DNA of 64,000 bases from Monosporascus cannonballus. Taxonomy: Eukaryota; Ascomycota; Sordariomycetes; Xylariales. A program made the translations under genes and the position numbers. Below, piece after piece: positions 40,001 through 50,706 of the stretch. The stretch covers positions 62,001-126,000 of the forward strand of contig QJNS01000186.1 of NCBI GenBank assembly GCA_004154925.1, in the 5' to 3' direction. The notes beneath the pieces were generated by a model. That model saw only the letters and a program-made list of their open reading frames with translations. It did no database searches and was not told where the DNA came from. How positions within the stretch are numbered: position 1 is the stretch's first letter; each line of letters opens with the position of its first letter.

Positions 40001-41393
40001 ACATGAGTCCCTCTTCCTTGAATGCCCGACCGTGGCAGACCTCAAACAGATGCTGGGCGGCAAGGCTCGGCAACCTGCCCAAGACCAGCCAGGCTCTACC
40101 TCAACATTCGTCCCTGGTACCAAAGTCAACAGAATTACAGCACCGATTCGCTCAGAGAGCGAAACTGCGGCTCAAGTAGCTCGCAAGAAAGCTGTCGACG
40201 AGTACGTAGAAAAGTACACAGTAGGATTCTGTGCACCCGTTCCTTCCGCCTCAATCCAGGCGAATCATGACGACAAGGCTAAAGTCGTTCTCGTTACGGG
40301 GACCACGGGGAGCTTAGGAGGCCACTTGGCCTTGGAACTGGCTGGACGTCCCGAAGTCCAGACGGTCATATGTCTCAACCGCGAACATAGACTGGAAGCC
40401 TTTTCGCGCCAGAAGAAGGCCATGAAAGATAAAGGCGTTCACTTTCCCGATCATCTGCTATCTAAACTGCTGGTATTACAAGCAGACACCTCCAAGCCTA
40501 TGTTGGGGCTATCTGAAGGTGAATACAACAAGCTCGTGGGCTCTGTTACTCATATCATCCACCAAGCGTGGCCTATGAGCGTGAAGCGGCCCCTTGTGGG
40601 CTTTGAGCCACAATTCGCCGTTATGCGCAATCTGATTGATCTTGCAAGCGCCGTCGTGGCCCAGCGTCCCGAAGACTTCCGATTCGGCTTCCAGCTTGTG
40701 TCGTCTATTAGCGTTGTAGGCAACTACAAAGGTAACCGGGTTCCTGAGGACCGGGTCACTGTCGACGCGTTGCTACCAATCGGGTATGCAGAGGCGAAGT
40801 GGGGCTGCGAACGTATGCTTGACGAGACGTTGCACAAGCATCCGGATCATTTCCGAGCCATGACGGTGCGTCTCGGCCAAATTGCCGGGTCCAAGATCAG
40901 TGGGTATTGGAATCCCATGGAGCATTTCGGCTTTATCATCAAGTCATCGCAGGCACTCAATGCTTTGCCTGATGTGAGCGGCACAGTCTACTGGACGCCC
41001 GTCAATGATATAGCTGGGACGCTTGTTGACCTTAATTTGGCTGATCACCATTCGCCTTGTTATCCCTTCTATCACATAGACAACCCTATTGGCCAGCCCT
41101 GGAAGGAAGTCAACGCTATTCTGGCGGATGCATTGAACATCTCACCCCGCAATATGATCCCCCTGAAGGAGTGGACACAACGCGTGAGGGCTGCGCCACA
41201 GCGCGACAACCCTGCCTCGGCTTTGGTAGACTTTTTAGACAGCAACTACGAGCGAATGTCTTGCGGCGGACTCGTCTTGGATTCCAAGAATGCTGTCGAG
41301 CATTCGCCCACTCTAGCTGCTGTGGGACCTGTGAGCGAGGACGTCGTGAGGAAGTATGTTTACGTTTGGAAAGAGATCGGTTTTTTGAATTAG
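34034..41393 (+). CDS. Non-reducing polyketide synthase, SAT-KS-AT-PT-ACP-ACP-reductase
   Basis: A core synthase of 2273 residues. Seven exons: 34034-34320, 34376-34652, 34726-36193, 36338-36547, 36674-38652, 38731-39279, 39342-41393; all six introns are GT-AG, 55-144 bases, and keep frame. Domains: starter-unit acyltransferase 1-~350 (GICTG, Cys114; GPYHAPH); ketosynthase ~369-795 (TACSSS Cys539, His674, His722); malonyl acyltransferase ~905-1220 (GQG, GHSLG Ser1000, His1105); product template ~1290-1600 (His1325, Asp1513); two acyl carrier domains (Ser1681 in GIDSL, Ser1791 in GVDSL); C-terminal NADPH-dependent thioester reductase ~1905-2273 (GTTGSLG at 1910, Tyr2072/Lys2076 in YAEAK). There is no ketoreductase, dehydratase, enoylreductase or methyltransferase. 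The expected action is malonyl-CoA chain building, template-guided aromatic cyclisation and reductive release as an aldehyde. All active-site residues looked for are present. The exact product is unknown. Confidence 0.95.
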
Positions 41394-42044
41394 AGAGAAT
41401 GTTTCATAGAACTTTGATCGTTTTCGGCTTTTGTTTATTATAATTTTGCAAGCCCAACTCCTACAGCATAACCACTACGTATCGTGCAAAGTCAATAAAC
41501 AAGTAATGTTCTTCTACCTTTCATCGAACATCATGTCCCTCACCACAACCCACTCGGACAGGAAGCCCACACTCCTTGGCTTAAGAACATGGAGTTCGAA
41601 AAAGTCACATGCGTCTTGAAGAACTTATTATCTGTAGGTTGGCTAACGTCATCTCTCGCGCCTGGAAACCGACCTGCGAATCCTAAAGCGATAAGTCCAT
41701 CACGTCATCCCAAGGATCGAGAATCCGGGAAACCGGGGACTCACTATACGGTGCAAACCAATAGGGAATAAGGAGACTCTAACACTACCCTTTACAAGCT
41801 TGATTACCCGATGGCCCCCTTTTATCGTCTAGTCATCCTCTACCCGCCCCTCTGACGTATATCGGGGAAGATAAATCAGGATCACCGAGTGCTGAAGGAG
41901 CTGAGTTTTGCGCAGAATTAATAAGGCGACATATAGACACTGGCCAATGCGCTGGCTCTCAGCTCTACTTAAAGTCATGAGTTCCAATACACAACGGTGT
42001 TGCACTGCAGTAGGTTATCCAATCATTTTCAATCGTTTTCAATC
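41394..42044. promoter_or_regulatory. PKS 3' flank and promoter of the flavoenzyme gene
   Basis: 650 bases with no convincing gene. The site CCGACCTGCGA at 41669-41679 reads TCGCAGGTCGG on the other strand, a TCG-N5-CGG match of the AflR class, 366 bases before the ATG. CCG and CGG triplets spaced by six bases occur at 41725-41736, another layout used by Zn2Cys6 proteins. Both could be chance. Confidence 0.45.
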
Positions 42045-43431
42045 ATGCATTCGCAGATCTTTGTTATCAGTTTCGCATTCTTGATTGCCTCCTCTATCGG
42101 CACTCCCCTAGAAGTAAGGCAAGATATTATCGAACGTGACGTTGCTATTATTGGCGGCGGATCCTCTGGTACATATGCAGCCATACGATTGAAGGACCTT
42201 GGCAAGACAGTCGTCGTTGTTGAGAAGGCTGGGGAGCTGGGTGGCCACACCGAGACGTACACTGCTCCAGGCGGTGTGCGGGTCGACTACGGCGCAACCA
42301 ACTTCCAGAACGACTCGGTACTCCTAGATTTCTTTCATCGATTTGATATCCCTCTTACGGCCTTTGAATGGACCCAAAGAGGCGAGGTGTACGCTGACTT
42401 CACTAACGGCCGAGTACTTCCACCTGAGTCGCTTCCGACCCCCGACTTCACCGAGTGGTTCGAGCAATTAGCCAAGGTGAGTTTACCCATCCGGTAGTAC
42501 CGGTATACACTAATATGCAGCTCATCAGTACCCGTTTCTTGACCTTGGCTATTATTTGCCGGATCCGGTTCCCGAGGACTTGCTTCTGCCATTTGGCGCG
42601 TTTGTCGAGAAATATAACCTTCAAAATATTGCTTATACTATCTCCGCATTCGGCGGTGGCAACGGTGACATCCTCAAACAGACCACAATCTACGTCTTGA
42701 AGGCCGTTAACCGCCCCTACCTGGAGAGCATTCTCTTTGGCACGGGTCTCACTCCCGCCCGCGCCGATACACACGAGATTTACGAGAAAGCCTTGACGGA
42801 ACTAGGCTCAGATGTCTTCCTATATTCTACTGTGAGCACGGCCAACCGCTCTGATAGCGGCGTCGAGCTCGTTGTTAGCACGCCTGATGGTCAAAGAACT
42901 ATCAAGGCCAAGAAGCTGCTGATCACGGCGCCGCCCACACCAAGCAACATGGAGCCGTTTGGACTCGATACCAAAGAGACTGGGATTTTCTCGCAGTTTG
43001 AACATAAATCATTTTACGTCGGGCTGCTCAACGGTACCGGTTTGGAGCCCGGCTTCCGCTACTACAACGCCAAACCGAACACCACCTACAACATTGCCGA
43101 GCTTCCAGCCCCATACATGATTTGGTACACTAGAGCTGACGGCATATACTGGGTCTGGTACAGTTCGCCCGTTGACATGCCAGAGTCAGAGGTCAAGTTA
43201 GGCACCATCGACGCCATCAAGACTCTCGTCCCTGAATCCAACCCACAGTTCGTCGCCTACGCCGATCACTCGCCGTTCGCCGTCGGCGTGACCCCCGAAA
43301 AGATCCGGAATGGTTTTTATAAAGACCTTTACTCGCTACAGGGCTACAGAAACACGTGGTATACTGGCATTACCTTTCAGTCCGATCACGCTGCTGCCTT
43401 GTGGAACTATACCGAATACGTCAGTAAGTAG
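42045..43431 (+). CDS. Secreted FAD-dependent oxidoreductase
   Basis: A flavoprotein of 444 residues. Two exons: 42045-42476 and 42529-43431, with a 52-base GT-AG intron in phase 0 (branch-like CTAAT). The N-terminus is a signal peptide (hydrophobic core about 5-18, cleavage probably near 19-25). The FAD Rossmann fold follows: VAIIGGGSSG with glycines at 37-39 and 42, Glu60 at the end of the second strand, then GELGGHTETY. This is the amine-oxidase-like / beta-cyclopiazonate-dehydrogenase-like class, usually annotated as NAD(P)-binding Rossmann-like. Several N-glycosylation sequons (NDS, NRS, NGT, NTT, NYT) fit passage through the secretory pathway. It could dehydrogenate or oxidatively couple or cyclise the polyketide outside the cytosol. 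The start is the ATG before the signal peptide; the upstream in-frame codons lack ATG. Confidence 0.87.
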
Positions 43432-44034
43432 CCGCGGAGCCATTTGTTCTCATTCATGTTACCCTCCAGGGGAGGTTGTGTTGAAGACGGCTCTCGCTTG
43501 TGATAAAATTTATTCACAATGACTAATCTCTATTATCACAGTTCTACCCAGTCTGAGGACATAGTCCTACGTAGCTGTCAGAGCAGAGACAATGGGTGCA
43601 TGGCAGCGTTTGAAGGGACTTTTCGCAGTGTAGAACGCAGTGGTATCGAGATAATAGGTGCAATAGTCATTGGGAACAATAGATTTCTTATATAGAGGGC
43701 AACATGATGACCCATCGCAATGTTGTCTTGTTGTTGAAGACGGGGTATTTCAACCCCCCGCTGTATGTACAAGCCCCCTATTGATCAACTTCGCTATATT
43801 ATCATTCTCCGGGACGAGTGTCCAATTTTGAATTAGACATATTTCTCTTCATATGGAAGAACAAGTCTCGAATTTAGGACTATGTGACCTCGTGTTATTG
43901 CCCAGCATAGATTAGTATTGTTATATCTTGGTTTGAGCTAATTTGCCGCCAAAGATAGTTGAACGGCCTGGCGAGCCGAAGTTGCCACTATTCACACAGA
44001 CTTGAGCACTCGTAGTTGTGTGCTGCCAATGTCT
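43432..44034. other. Convergent intergenic region between flavoenzyme and exporter
   Basis: About 0.6 kb between two converging stop codons. I see no gene, repeat or RNA in it. Confidence 0.6.
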
Positions 44035-45859
44035 TCAGGGCCCATAGCCACGGACTCGCTTCCATTCCATTCCAACAGCACCAATGATGGCAAGACCTTC
44101 CAAGATGAGAGAAATACGAAAGGTCCAACCCAGGGCCTTCATGTAAGCATCCAACACCCCGGGCAAATACTCCACAGGCACAAGATCTCGGAGTGTAGTG
44201 GCTCCAGCGGAGACTAGCGTATGACCCTCTAACTCAGGTATCTCCATAGCATTGACATACCCAATGAGCTTGGTTTCAAAGACATTGTTACCAACTCCTA
44301 GAAATATCGAAGCGCCGAAGAACTGTGCCATGGTTGTTAGGGCCATACCTGTAGGGACATCTTCGTCAGGAAGAGTCTATGTGTGGGGGAAAAGAGGTCA
44401 GCCTAAGTCAAAATCTTGAGTATACGAAGTGTGACATACCGCTGAAACTGCCGTCGCAAAAAGCTGCATTCCCATTCCGAGCCCAAAACCTATGATGACT
44501 TGATACCCTATCCACGACCCCACTGACGAGTCTACCTGCCATGTCGTGAGAAGGCTCATGCCAATTGAACCCACGACGCCGCTAGCGATGAAGAAGGGCA
44601 CGTAGTGACCGGTTTTGGCGGAGACAATACCGACAATCAGAATGATTATGACTTGCGTCACGACGAGCGGAATCATCCGTATGCCCGAGTCTTGAGCACT
44701 GGTAGCTTTGATGCCCTGAAAGTACAGCGGGATGAAATAGTAAGCGGTGTTGAAGGCACCGAAAGAGAATAAGTTATACCAACAAACAGCCGCGACTGTG
44801 CGTTGTCTAGCAACTCGGGGGGGTATAGTGGCGTTTTCGCCCATAAAGAACTGGTCTACGAGGAAAGCCACAAACAATACCTAAATATCAGGAATCGTTA
44901 GGATCGTGGTGACGTGATATGGTCAATTTTGAGACATACACAAAAGCAGACCATGACCACAATAACACGCCAATCGGACCATGCGTATCTGACTCCTGCC
45001 CATTGCATGGCCAGGAGAAAACAAACGATACTGGGTAGGAACAAGCCGAGGCCTAGGAGGTCTAATCTTCTTAAGACTTGGCGAAATGAGGGTCCTGCGT
45101 GCTTAGGCGGTCTGATCTTTAGGAAGGGAATGACGAGTGCGGCTGAGACCGCACCAATAGGCAGGTTAATGTAAAAACACCACCGCCATGTCACCCGATC
45201 GGTGAATACACCCCCAATCTGCAACAGTCAGCTTTCAGGCCACTCTACCCGACCCTACGGACTCAAGGCATAAACACACCAGTGGACCAACAGCCGACGC
45301 CACACCGAAAGTTCCAGCGTTTACAGACTGAAATGCTGGCGCCTTTTCCGGCGGAACGATAGTGGCAATGATGACTAAAGATCCGGTGAACAAGGCTGCA
45401 GCGCCTACGCCAGCGATTGCTCTGCCAGCAATGAAGACAGCAGAAGTGGGCGCGACTGCGGAAATCAATGAGCCAACTTCAAATATGAACAAGGCCCCCA
45501 GAAAGATCCATTTCGCCGAATACTGCGAATACAGCTTCCCAGACAAAAGTTGGAAGGCGCAGGTGGGAAGAAGGTAGCCGGCGCCGTACCTGTGACACGA
45601 TGTTAAAGGCTCCTCTTTTGCCCCATGAGTTCGGATCAACCTACCAGGCGATATCATTGATGGCATTGAACTCGTCTGTGATGCGAGGAATAGCAGTGGC
45701 GATGATTATGTTGTCGAGCCCAACACAGAAAAGACTAAAGCTCAGTGCGGTCACGACCAGGATAAAGGGAATGCTCCTCACGTCAACATACTGGGTAGAG
45801 ATTTCTCCATCTGAGCTGGCTGCGCCCTCCACCATTGGCTTTTCAACGCTCTCCTCCAT
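44035..45859 (-). CDS. MFS exporter, DHA2-type (14-TM) drug/toxin efflux family
   Basis: A plasma-membrane or vesicle transporter of 528 residues that probably moves the metabolite by proton antiport. Five exons on the minus strand: 45859-45645, 45589-45280, 45218-44940, 44880-44440, 44376-44035; four GT-AG introns of 55-63 bases keep frame. A hydrophilic N-terminus (MEESVEKPMVEG) precedes TM1 (FILVVTALSFSLFCVGLDN). The family signatures ATAIPRITDEF, GYLLPTCAFQLLSGKLYS (motif A region), GRAIAGVGAAALFTGSLVI, and WRWCFYINLPIG follow in order, typical of the group that includes AflT. I start at ATG 45859; the frame further upstream offers only a TTG. It is divergent from P450-2 across 0.5 kb. 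The cargo is inferred from context. Confidence 0.9.
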
Positions 45860-46354
45860 AGCTGGCTTCTGGATGAACAGTGGTAATCCGTAGACTCCAA
45901 TAACCAAGATTCGACCGCCTTGGAAAGGTTTACGGGGGCTCTGGGATCGAGTATTGGAGCGAATGACTACATGAGCCAGAATAAACCAATCTCGTCAATA
46001 TATTAAGAACTACAAGAGTGATCTCGTGGGCTAGTAAGTTAGTGTGTGAGTTGCACAGATCGAAAAGTCTGACATAATCAAAGTTTCAAAGGTCATACAC
46101 AGAAAAAGACCAATCCAATTGCCCGAAATGGCCACATTTCTGAGATACCCGAGACAATACCCGATTACTGCATGTCCGGGCATTCAGTCTCGGATTTCGG
46201 CTCGCTTCTTTCCGCGACACAACCAACCCTTAAATCCGAACATCTTTCTCCTCAGACTAGTGGCGTGCTCTAAAAGCCTATGGATTATATAAAATTAGTA
46301 TCAAGGTGTTACTACTCTTCAATGGTGTAGCACGTTGCCTACAGTATAGACGTA
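45860..46354. promoter_or_regulatory. Divergent promoter region between exporter and P450-2
   Basis: 495 non-coding bases between two divergent ATGs. TCGGATTTCGG at 46190-46200 fits TCG-N5-CGG, the AflR-type pattern, 155 bases before the P450-2 ATG and 331 bases before the exporter ATG. Nothing else stands out. Confidence 0.5.
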
Positions 46355-48103
46355 ATGGATTCTCTGTCACAGCTACAACTGAGTCCCATTCATGGGGCTC
46401 TCAAGATCTTACTTGTTACATTGGGGCTTCCACTCCTGGCCGTCGCCGTTTGGGCCACTCTCAGGGACAGAAGACTCGACAAAATTCCCGGCCCTCGTGA
46501 TAGCCTTATCACAGGTATAGGTCTGGATCTTCCACCGAATGCGTTGCAGAAGTTCAGAGAATGGGCCGAACAGTACGGCGAGATATACAAGATTCGCCTA
46601 GGCTGGTATACTTGGGTGGTTCTGAGCAGCCCTGAAGCAGTCAAGGAGATCCTTGACAAGCAGGTAGGCACTGATTGTATGTCCTAAATCTCTCCAAGCT
46701 ACTGACAATCCAGTCAATATCAACCTCATCAAAGTTGGCGCCGCCAATGTCGGAACTGGTTGTTGGGGGCATGCGAAGTAAGCACGCACCATATTCATTC
46801 AGTTTTGCAGCGCAGGCAACTTTAATTGCGTCAATGTTGCGGCAATGATTGACTTGGAACATTCTCAGTGGTGACGATGCCATACGACTCAAAATGGCGC
46901 AAGTACCGGACCATCTGTCACAACCTCCTGACACCAAAAATGACGGCGGGTATGCTACCCATACAAACTCAAGAGATTTCTCAACTGCTTTATGACCTGG
47001 CTTTTCGTAGCTCGGAGGACTTTGCATTTCGGGAGCATATCAACCGGACTATCTTCTCCATCATGATGAAGACGGTGTATGGAAGGCGAATTCGGGGAAA
47101 AGATGATGAAGATATCAAGAACATGGTGGAGAGCTCTAAGATCCTCGGGAGACTAGTTCGGGCTGGCGCCTTTATTGAGGATTCGTTCCCGCCGCTCGCG
47201 AACCTACCGGAGTGGCTGCAGCCATCCAGGAAGAGGGCGCTGAAACTGTCAGAGTTCATTCTTTGGGTGAAGATGAAAACATGGAACACACTCAAGGAAC
47301 AGGTCGCGACTGGCGTTGCCCCGGAATGCTACGCAGCGCAAATGATAAACGCCAACTGGTATCAGCAAGGTTTGCTCGATGAGGATCTCGCCTGGCTTGC
47401 TGGGGGTCTCGTCGAAGCAGGATCGCACACATCCATACAGACAGTGGTCAATTTGGTCTTCTACATGGCGGCAACGCCGGAGGTACAAGCGAAGGTTGTC
47501 GCTGAGGTTGAAAGTGTAGTCGGGACATCCAGACTCCCTAATATGGATGATATCCCGAATCTTCCATACGTCTTCGCCTGCGTTAAGGAGATACTTCGGC
47601 TATGTCCCGTGCCGCCATGGAGTATCAGACACTTCACTGATGCCGACGTCACATACAAAGACATGATCATCCCCAAGGGAACCGCGATAGCTTGCAACAC
47701 TGCAGCACTACATTTTGATTCAGCACGCTATCCAGATCCGTTCAGTTTCAAACCGGAAAGATATTCCGACCATCAAAGGTCGTCCCTCGACTACTCGGCG
47801 CAGCCGGATCCCAACGAACGAGACCATTTCTGCTTCGGCGCTGGCCGGCGCATATGCCCGGGGATCCGTTTCACTGAAAATAACATGTGTCTGATCTTGG
47901 CAAACTTAGTCTGGGCCTTTGAAATAAAACCCTCAGTTACTTTGATTAACGGCAAAGAGTGTGAGGTGCCTCTGAACCTTGCCGAGGATGCCTTCGACCC
48001 GTATCCTCTCCGGGCACCGAAACCTTTTAGAATCCGATTCATTCCGCGAAGCGAAGAGCGTGCTCGGATTATCGAGGGCTGCAATACCATAGATTCGCAG
48101 TAA
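46355..48103 (+). CDS. Cytochrome P450 monooxygenase 2, paralogue of P450-1
   Basis: A membrane-anchored haem monooxygenase of 535 residues. Three exons: 46355-46663, 46714-46777, 46869-48103; both introns are GT-AG (50 and 91 bases), the second splitting the Met codon in GGM-R-M. The anchor is at about 17-36, with the hinge IPGPRD after it. I-helix: AGGLVEAGSHTS (302-313). ExxR: KEILR (364-368). PERF-like: FKPERY. Haem loop: FGAGRRICPG with ligand Cys454. It is clearly related to P450-1 over its whole length, and its first intron lies in the same phase at the same place, after EILDKQ. The second intron is absent from P450-1. A second oxidation step, or the same step on another position, is the natural guess. 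The start is the first ATG with a complete anchor. Confidence 0.93.
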
Positions 48104-48362
48104 GTGGGGAAATTTCAAAAAGTAGATAGGACATGAATAGAAAACCATTTTGAAAGACTCGGGGATGCGGTTAGCGGATATCTGAATTTTCAAAGAAATC
48201 CCATCTAGACATTATATTGCATCATGCTCGGGGTGATATTGGTCATACTGAGGGGCTCCCATATGGGAACTGTTCCTCCAGGAATTCGGAGTTTTAACTC
48301 CGGAAAAGTGGGTCTATCCCTATTCGAAGTGGCGAAGATGGCAAAAGAATTCGTAGGACTTC
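48104..48362. other. 3' flank of P450-2, right edge of the gene island
   Basis: About 260 bases of normal composition between the P450-2 stop and the Fot1-type transposon. Nothing is seen beyond a likely 3' untranslated region. Confidence 0.6.
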
Positions 48363-48364
48363 TA

Positions 48365-50199
48365 ACCTCGGACCCCACCTAATGAATTACCTTAGCAATG
48401 AATAAGACTTTTCTCCATAACAACCACCACCCCTTATAACAACACTCTGCAATAATTCCATAACCCTTTAATTAATTGATTTCGGGTAAAGATGGTTGGT
48501 TTCGACCATAAGCGCAGAATTCAGGATGCCAAGGATTTTATTGCGGAAAGTGGTTCCGAGGCCCTGGCGAACGCGCGATTCGAGATACCCCAGTCGACCT
48601 TATTACACCGCGTCTATGGCATTAAACCGCGTTCCGAAACCCAAAATAATACGCGTAAATTATCGGATTAAAAAAAGAATAAATTTGTTAATTAGATATT
48701 ACATAAAAAAATATGCGGCCGCGCTCCTATAAAAATCTAGGTCCATTAAATAGCAAAAACCTTATTAGACCTTAAAGAGACCGTCGGGAAAAATTAGGTT
48801 AATCGCTTTATCGTACGTTACGATAAGATATATACGAAAAAAATACGAATTATATTTCGGAACCGTTTAAAGGTACACGATTACAACGATATCCCCGAAT
48901 TTTTTACTCTTTTCGTCGCCGTCCAAACCAAATATAAGATCAAGCCTACAAACAAATATAATATAAATAAAACGGACGTTTAAAAAAGGGAACAAACTAA
49001 TAAAACGGTTATAGGATTTTCGGAAACGGCTCGTATAAAGCTTAAAAAGTCGGAGGTAACGTTATAGATATTTATCCTTAAGTATATCGGCTTTATATAC
49101 GGGAAAAATACGGCCGCATATATTTTTAATAATTTTACCGTTTAAAAGTAATAGTTATTCGAAAATATCGAAAAAGCCAAATATACGTTAATTCCGAAAA
49201 GGTAAATTAATAATATTATCGCATTAAAATAATTAAAATTTATTTTTTCCCCGGAAATTAAACCCCGTTTTTATAATAAATAGCGGTTACTTATCTGAAA
49301 TAACTATATTATATACGTATCTTTTATTTTTATATGGAAATACTTTAAAAATAAGATCGCCTTTATATATTTTTTACCTTATTTAAATAATAACCTTTAG
49401 TCGTTTAACGTTATCGTATTTTTCGTACTTAAAAAGGAATATTATATCGTTTTACGGAAAGCCGGCAAATTATTCGTAATAACTCTCGAATATAAATGCC
49501 GTATGTTAAAAGCATATCGCGAAATTGCCGAAATCGCCTTTACCGATAAAAACATTAAATCTGGATAACGTTATACCGATTTGCTTCTTTTTAAACCCGA
49601 AATAATATTAAGAAATCCCGAAATAATACTTTAACTAGCTCTTAAGCCGAAAATACTTTCGGAACAAATAATTAACAATTAAAACGAAATTATATACATT
49701 TCTTATAGAGCTCTAAAATTACGAAAAAACATATAAACGGCCTTACGTAATTAGGCAAAGGCGTTTCGCGATATACGAAAAATAATAATTAAAATTATTA
49801 AAGGGCTTAATGATCTTAATACCGAATACGTTATTTTCCGTTATAATAATTAGCTTCTGCAAACGAAACTCGAGAAATACGAAGGTCGTAAACGCTAAAT
49901 TATTATTAAACAATCGAATAAGATTTTTGCGAATTTATTAAACATTAGGTCGGCTAAAAACAAAGCTATTAAACGTTTAAAGTTTATAAAAGCTGGTAAT
50001 CAAGTTCCAATTAATAGTTATATTAAAAAGTAACCTGTTAAAAAAAGGCAGCGCAAATCTAAATAGCTTAAATAGCTTTATTTTATTAAGAAATACGTTA
50101 TTGCGTTATTAAAAGGCTTTGGAACATGCAGATTAGTATCAATTTGTATGTGTTTTGGCTATTCATTGCTAGGGTAATTCATTAGGTGGGGTCCGAGGT
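48365..50199 (+). mobile_element. Fot1/Pogo-type DNA transposon, RIP-degraded, 1835 bp
   Basis: Terminal inverted repeats of about 39 bases (ACCTCGGACCCCACCTAATG... at 48365, complement ending at 50199) differ at about one position. Each end is flanked by TA (48363-48364 and 50200-50201), the target of Tc1/mariner-like elements. The transposase starts at ATG 48492 with a helix-turn-helix region that is nearly intact (about 48492-48660: RIQDAKDFIAESGSEALANA, then HRVYGIKPRSET). After it RIP stops appear. Near 49535-49620 a decayed C-terminal block (FTDKNIKSG...LFKPEIIL) matches the end of the Pogo DDE domain. Size and organisation fit Fot1. It is the first mutated element to the right of the cluster. 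Confidence 0.88.
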
Positions 50200-50201
50200 T
50201 A

Positions 50202-50706
50202 AAGTCTTCCAAAGTCTTCCAAAGCTTTTCACTTGATTAATAATGGAAAATACTAACTAATAATGAAATAATAAAGCTTAATAAGCTATTTTTCACATAT
50301 ATATATAGCTTTGAATTTCTCTAGCTGTTGTTAGACTTCTATAGCTTTAATATAGTTAATTCTATCTTCTATGACACACCTTAAGATGGTGTTCGAGACA
50401 CTTCAACAACTGATATTTATGGCCCGTGCCAGCCCTGTTAATTAGCAAGATGCTAATGAACTTGCTGATATTGATTTTTCTATTATTTTAAGTTTTGTTT
50501 TAATCGGGTGATTTTAACAAACGGGCTTCGGTTTTAATTAGTTGTCTTATTTTGTAATATAATTAAATCGTTATCGTTTTTTAATATATATAATATTAAA
50601 TATAATGTTCATATGTTTATTTAATAAAATATGATATATTCGAAATAAAATTAAAAATATATTAATTAAACAATTTTATAAAATAATTTATTTTTTATAT
50701 CAAATT
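50202..50706. other. AT-rich stretch between Fot1 element and inverted repeat
   Basis: No gene is seen. A direct repeat of AGTCTTCCAA occurs near 50203-50222. The word GTGTTCGAGACACTTCAACAA near 50389-50409 recurs with changes at about 60856-60876 inside the small element in the spacer of the inverted repeat. ATTAGCAAGATGCTAAT near 50440-50456 is a small palindrome. The outer end of the left arm may lie here, but its partner is outside the window. Confidence 0.4.
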
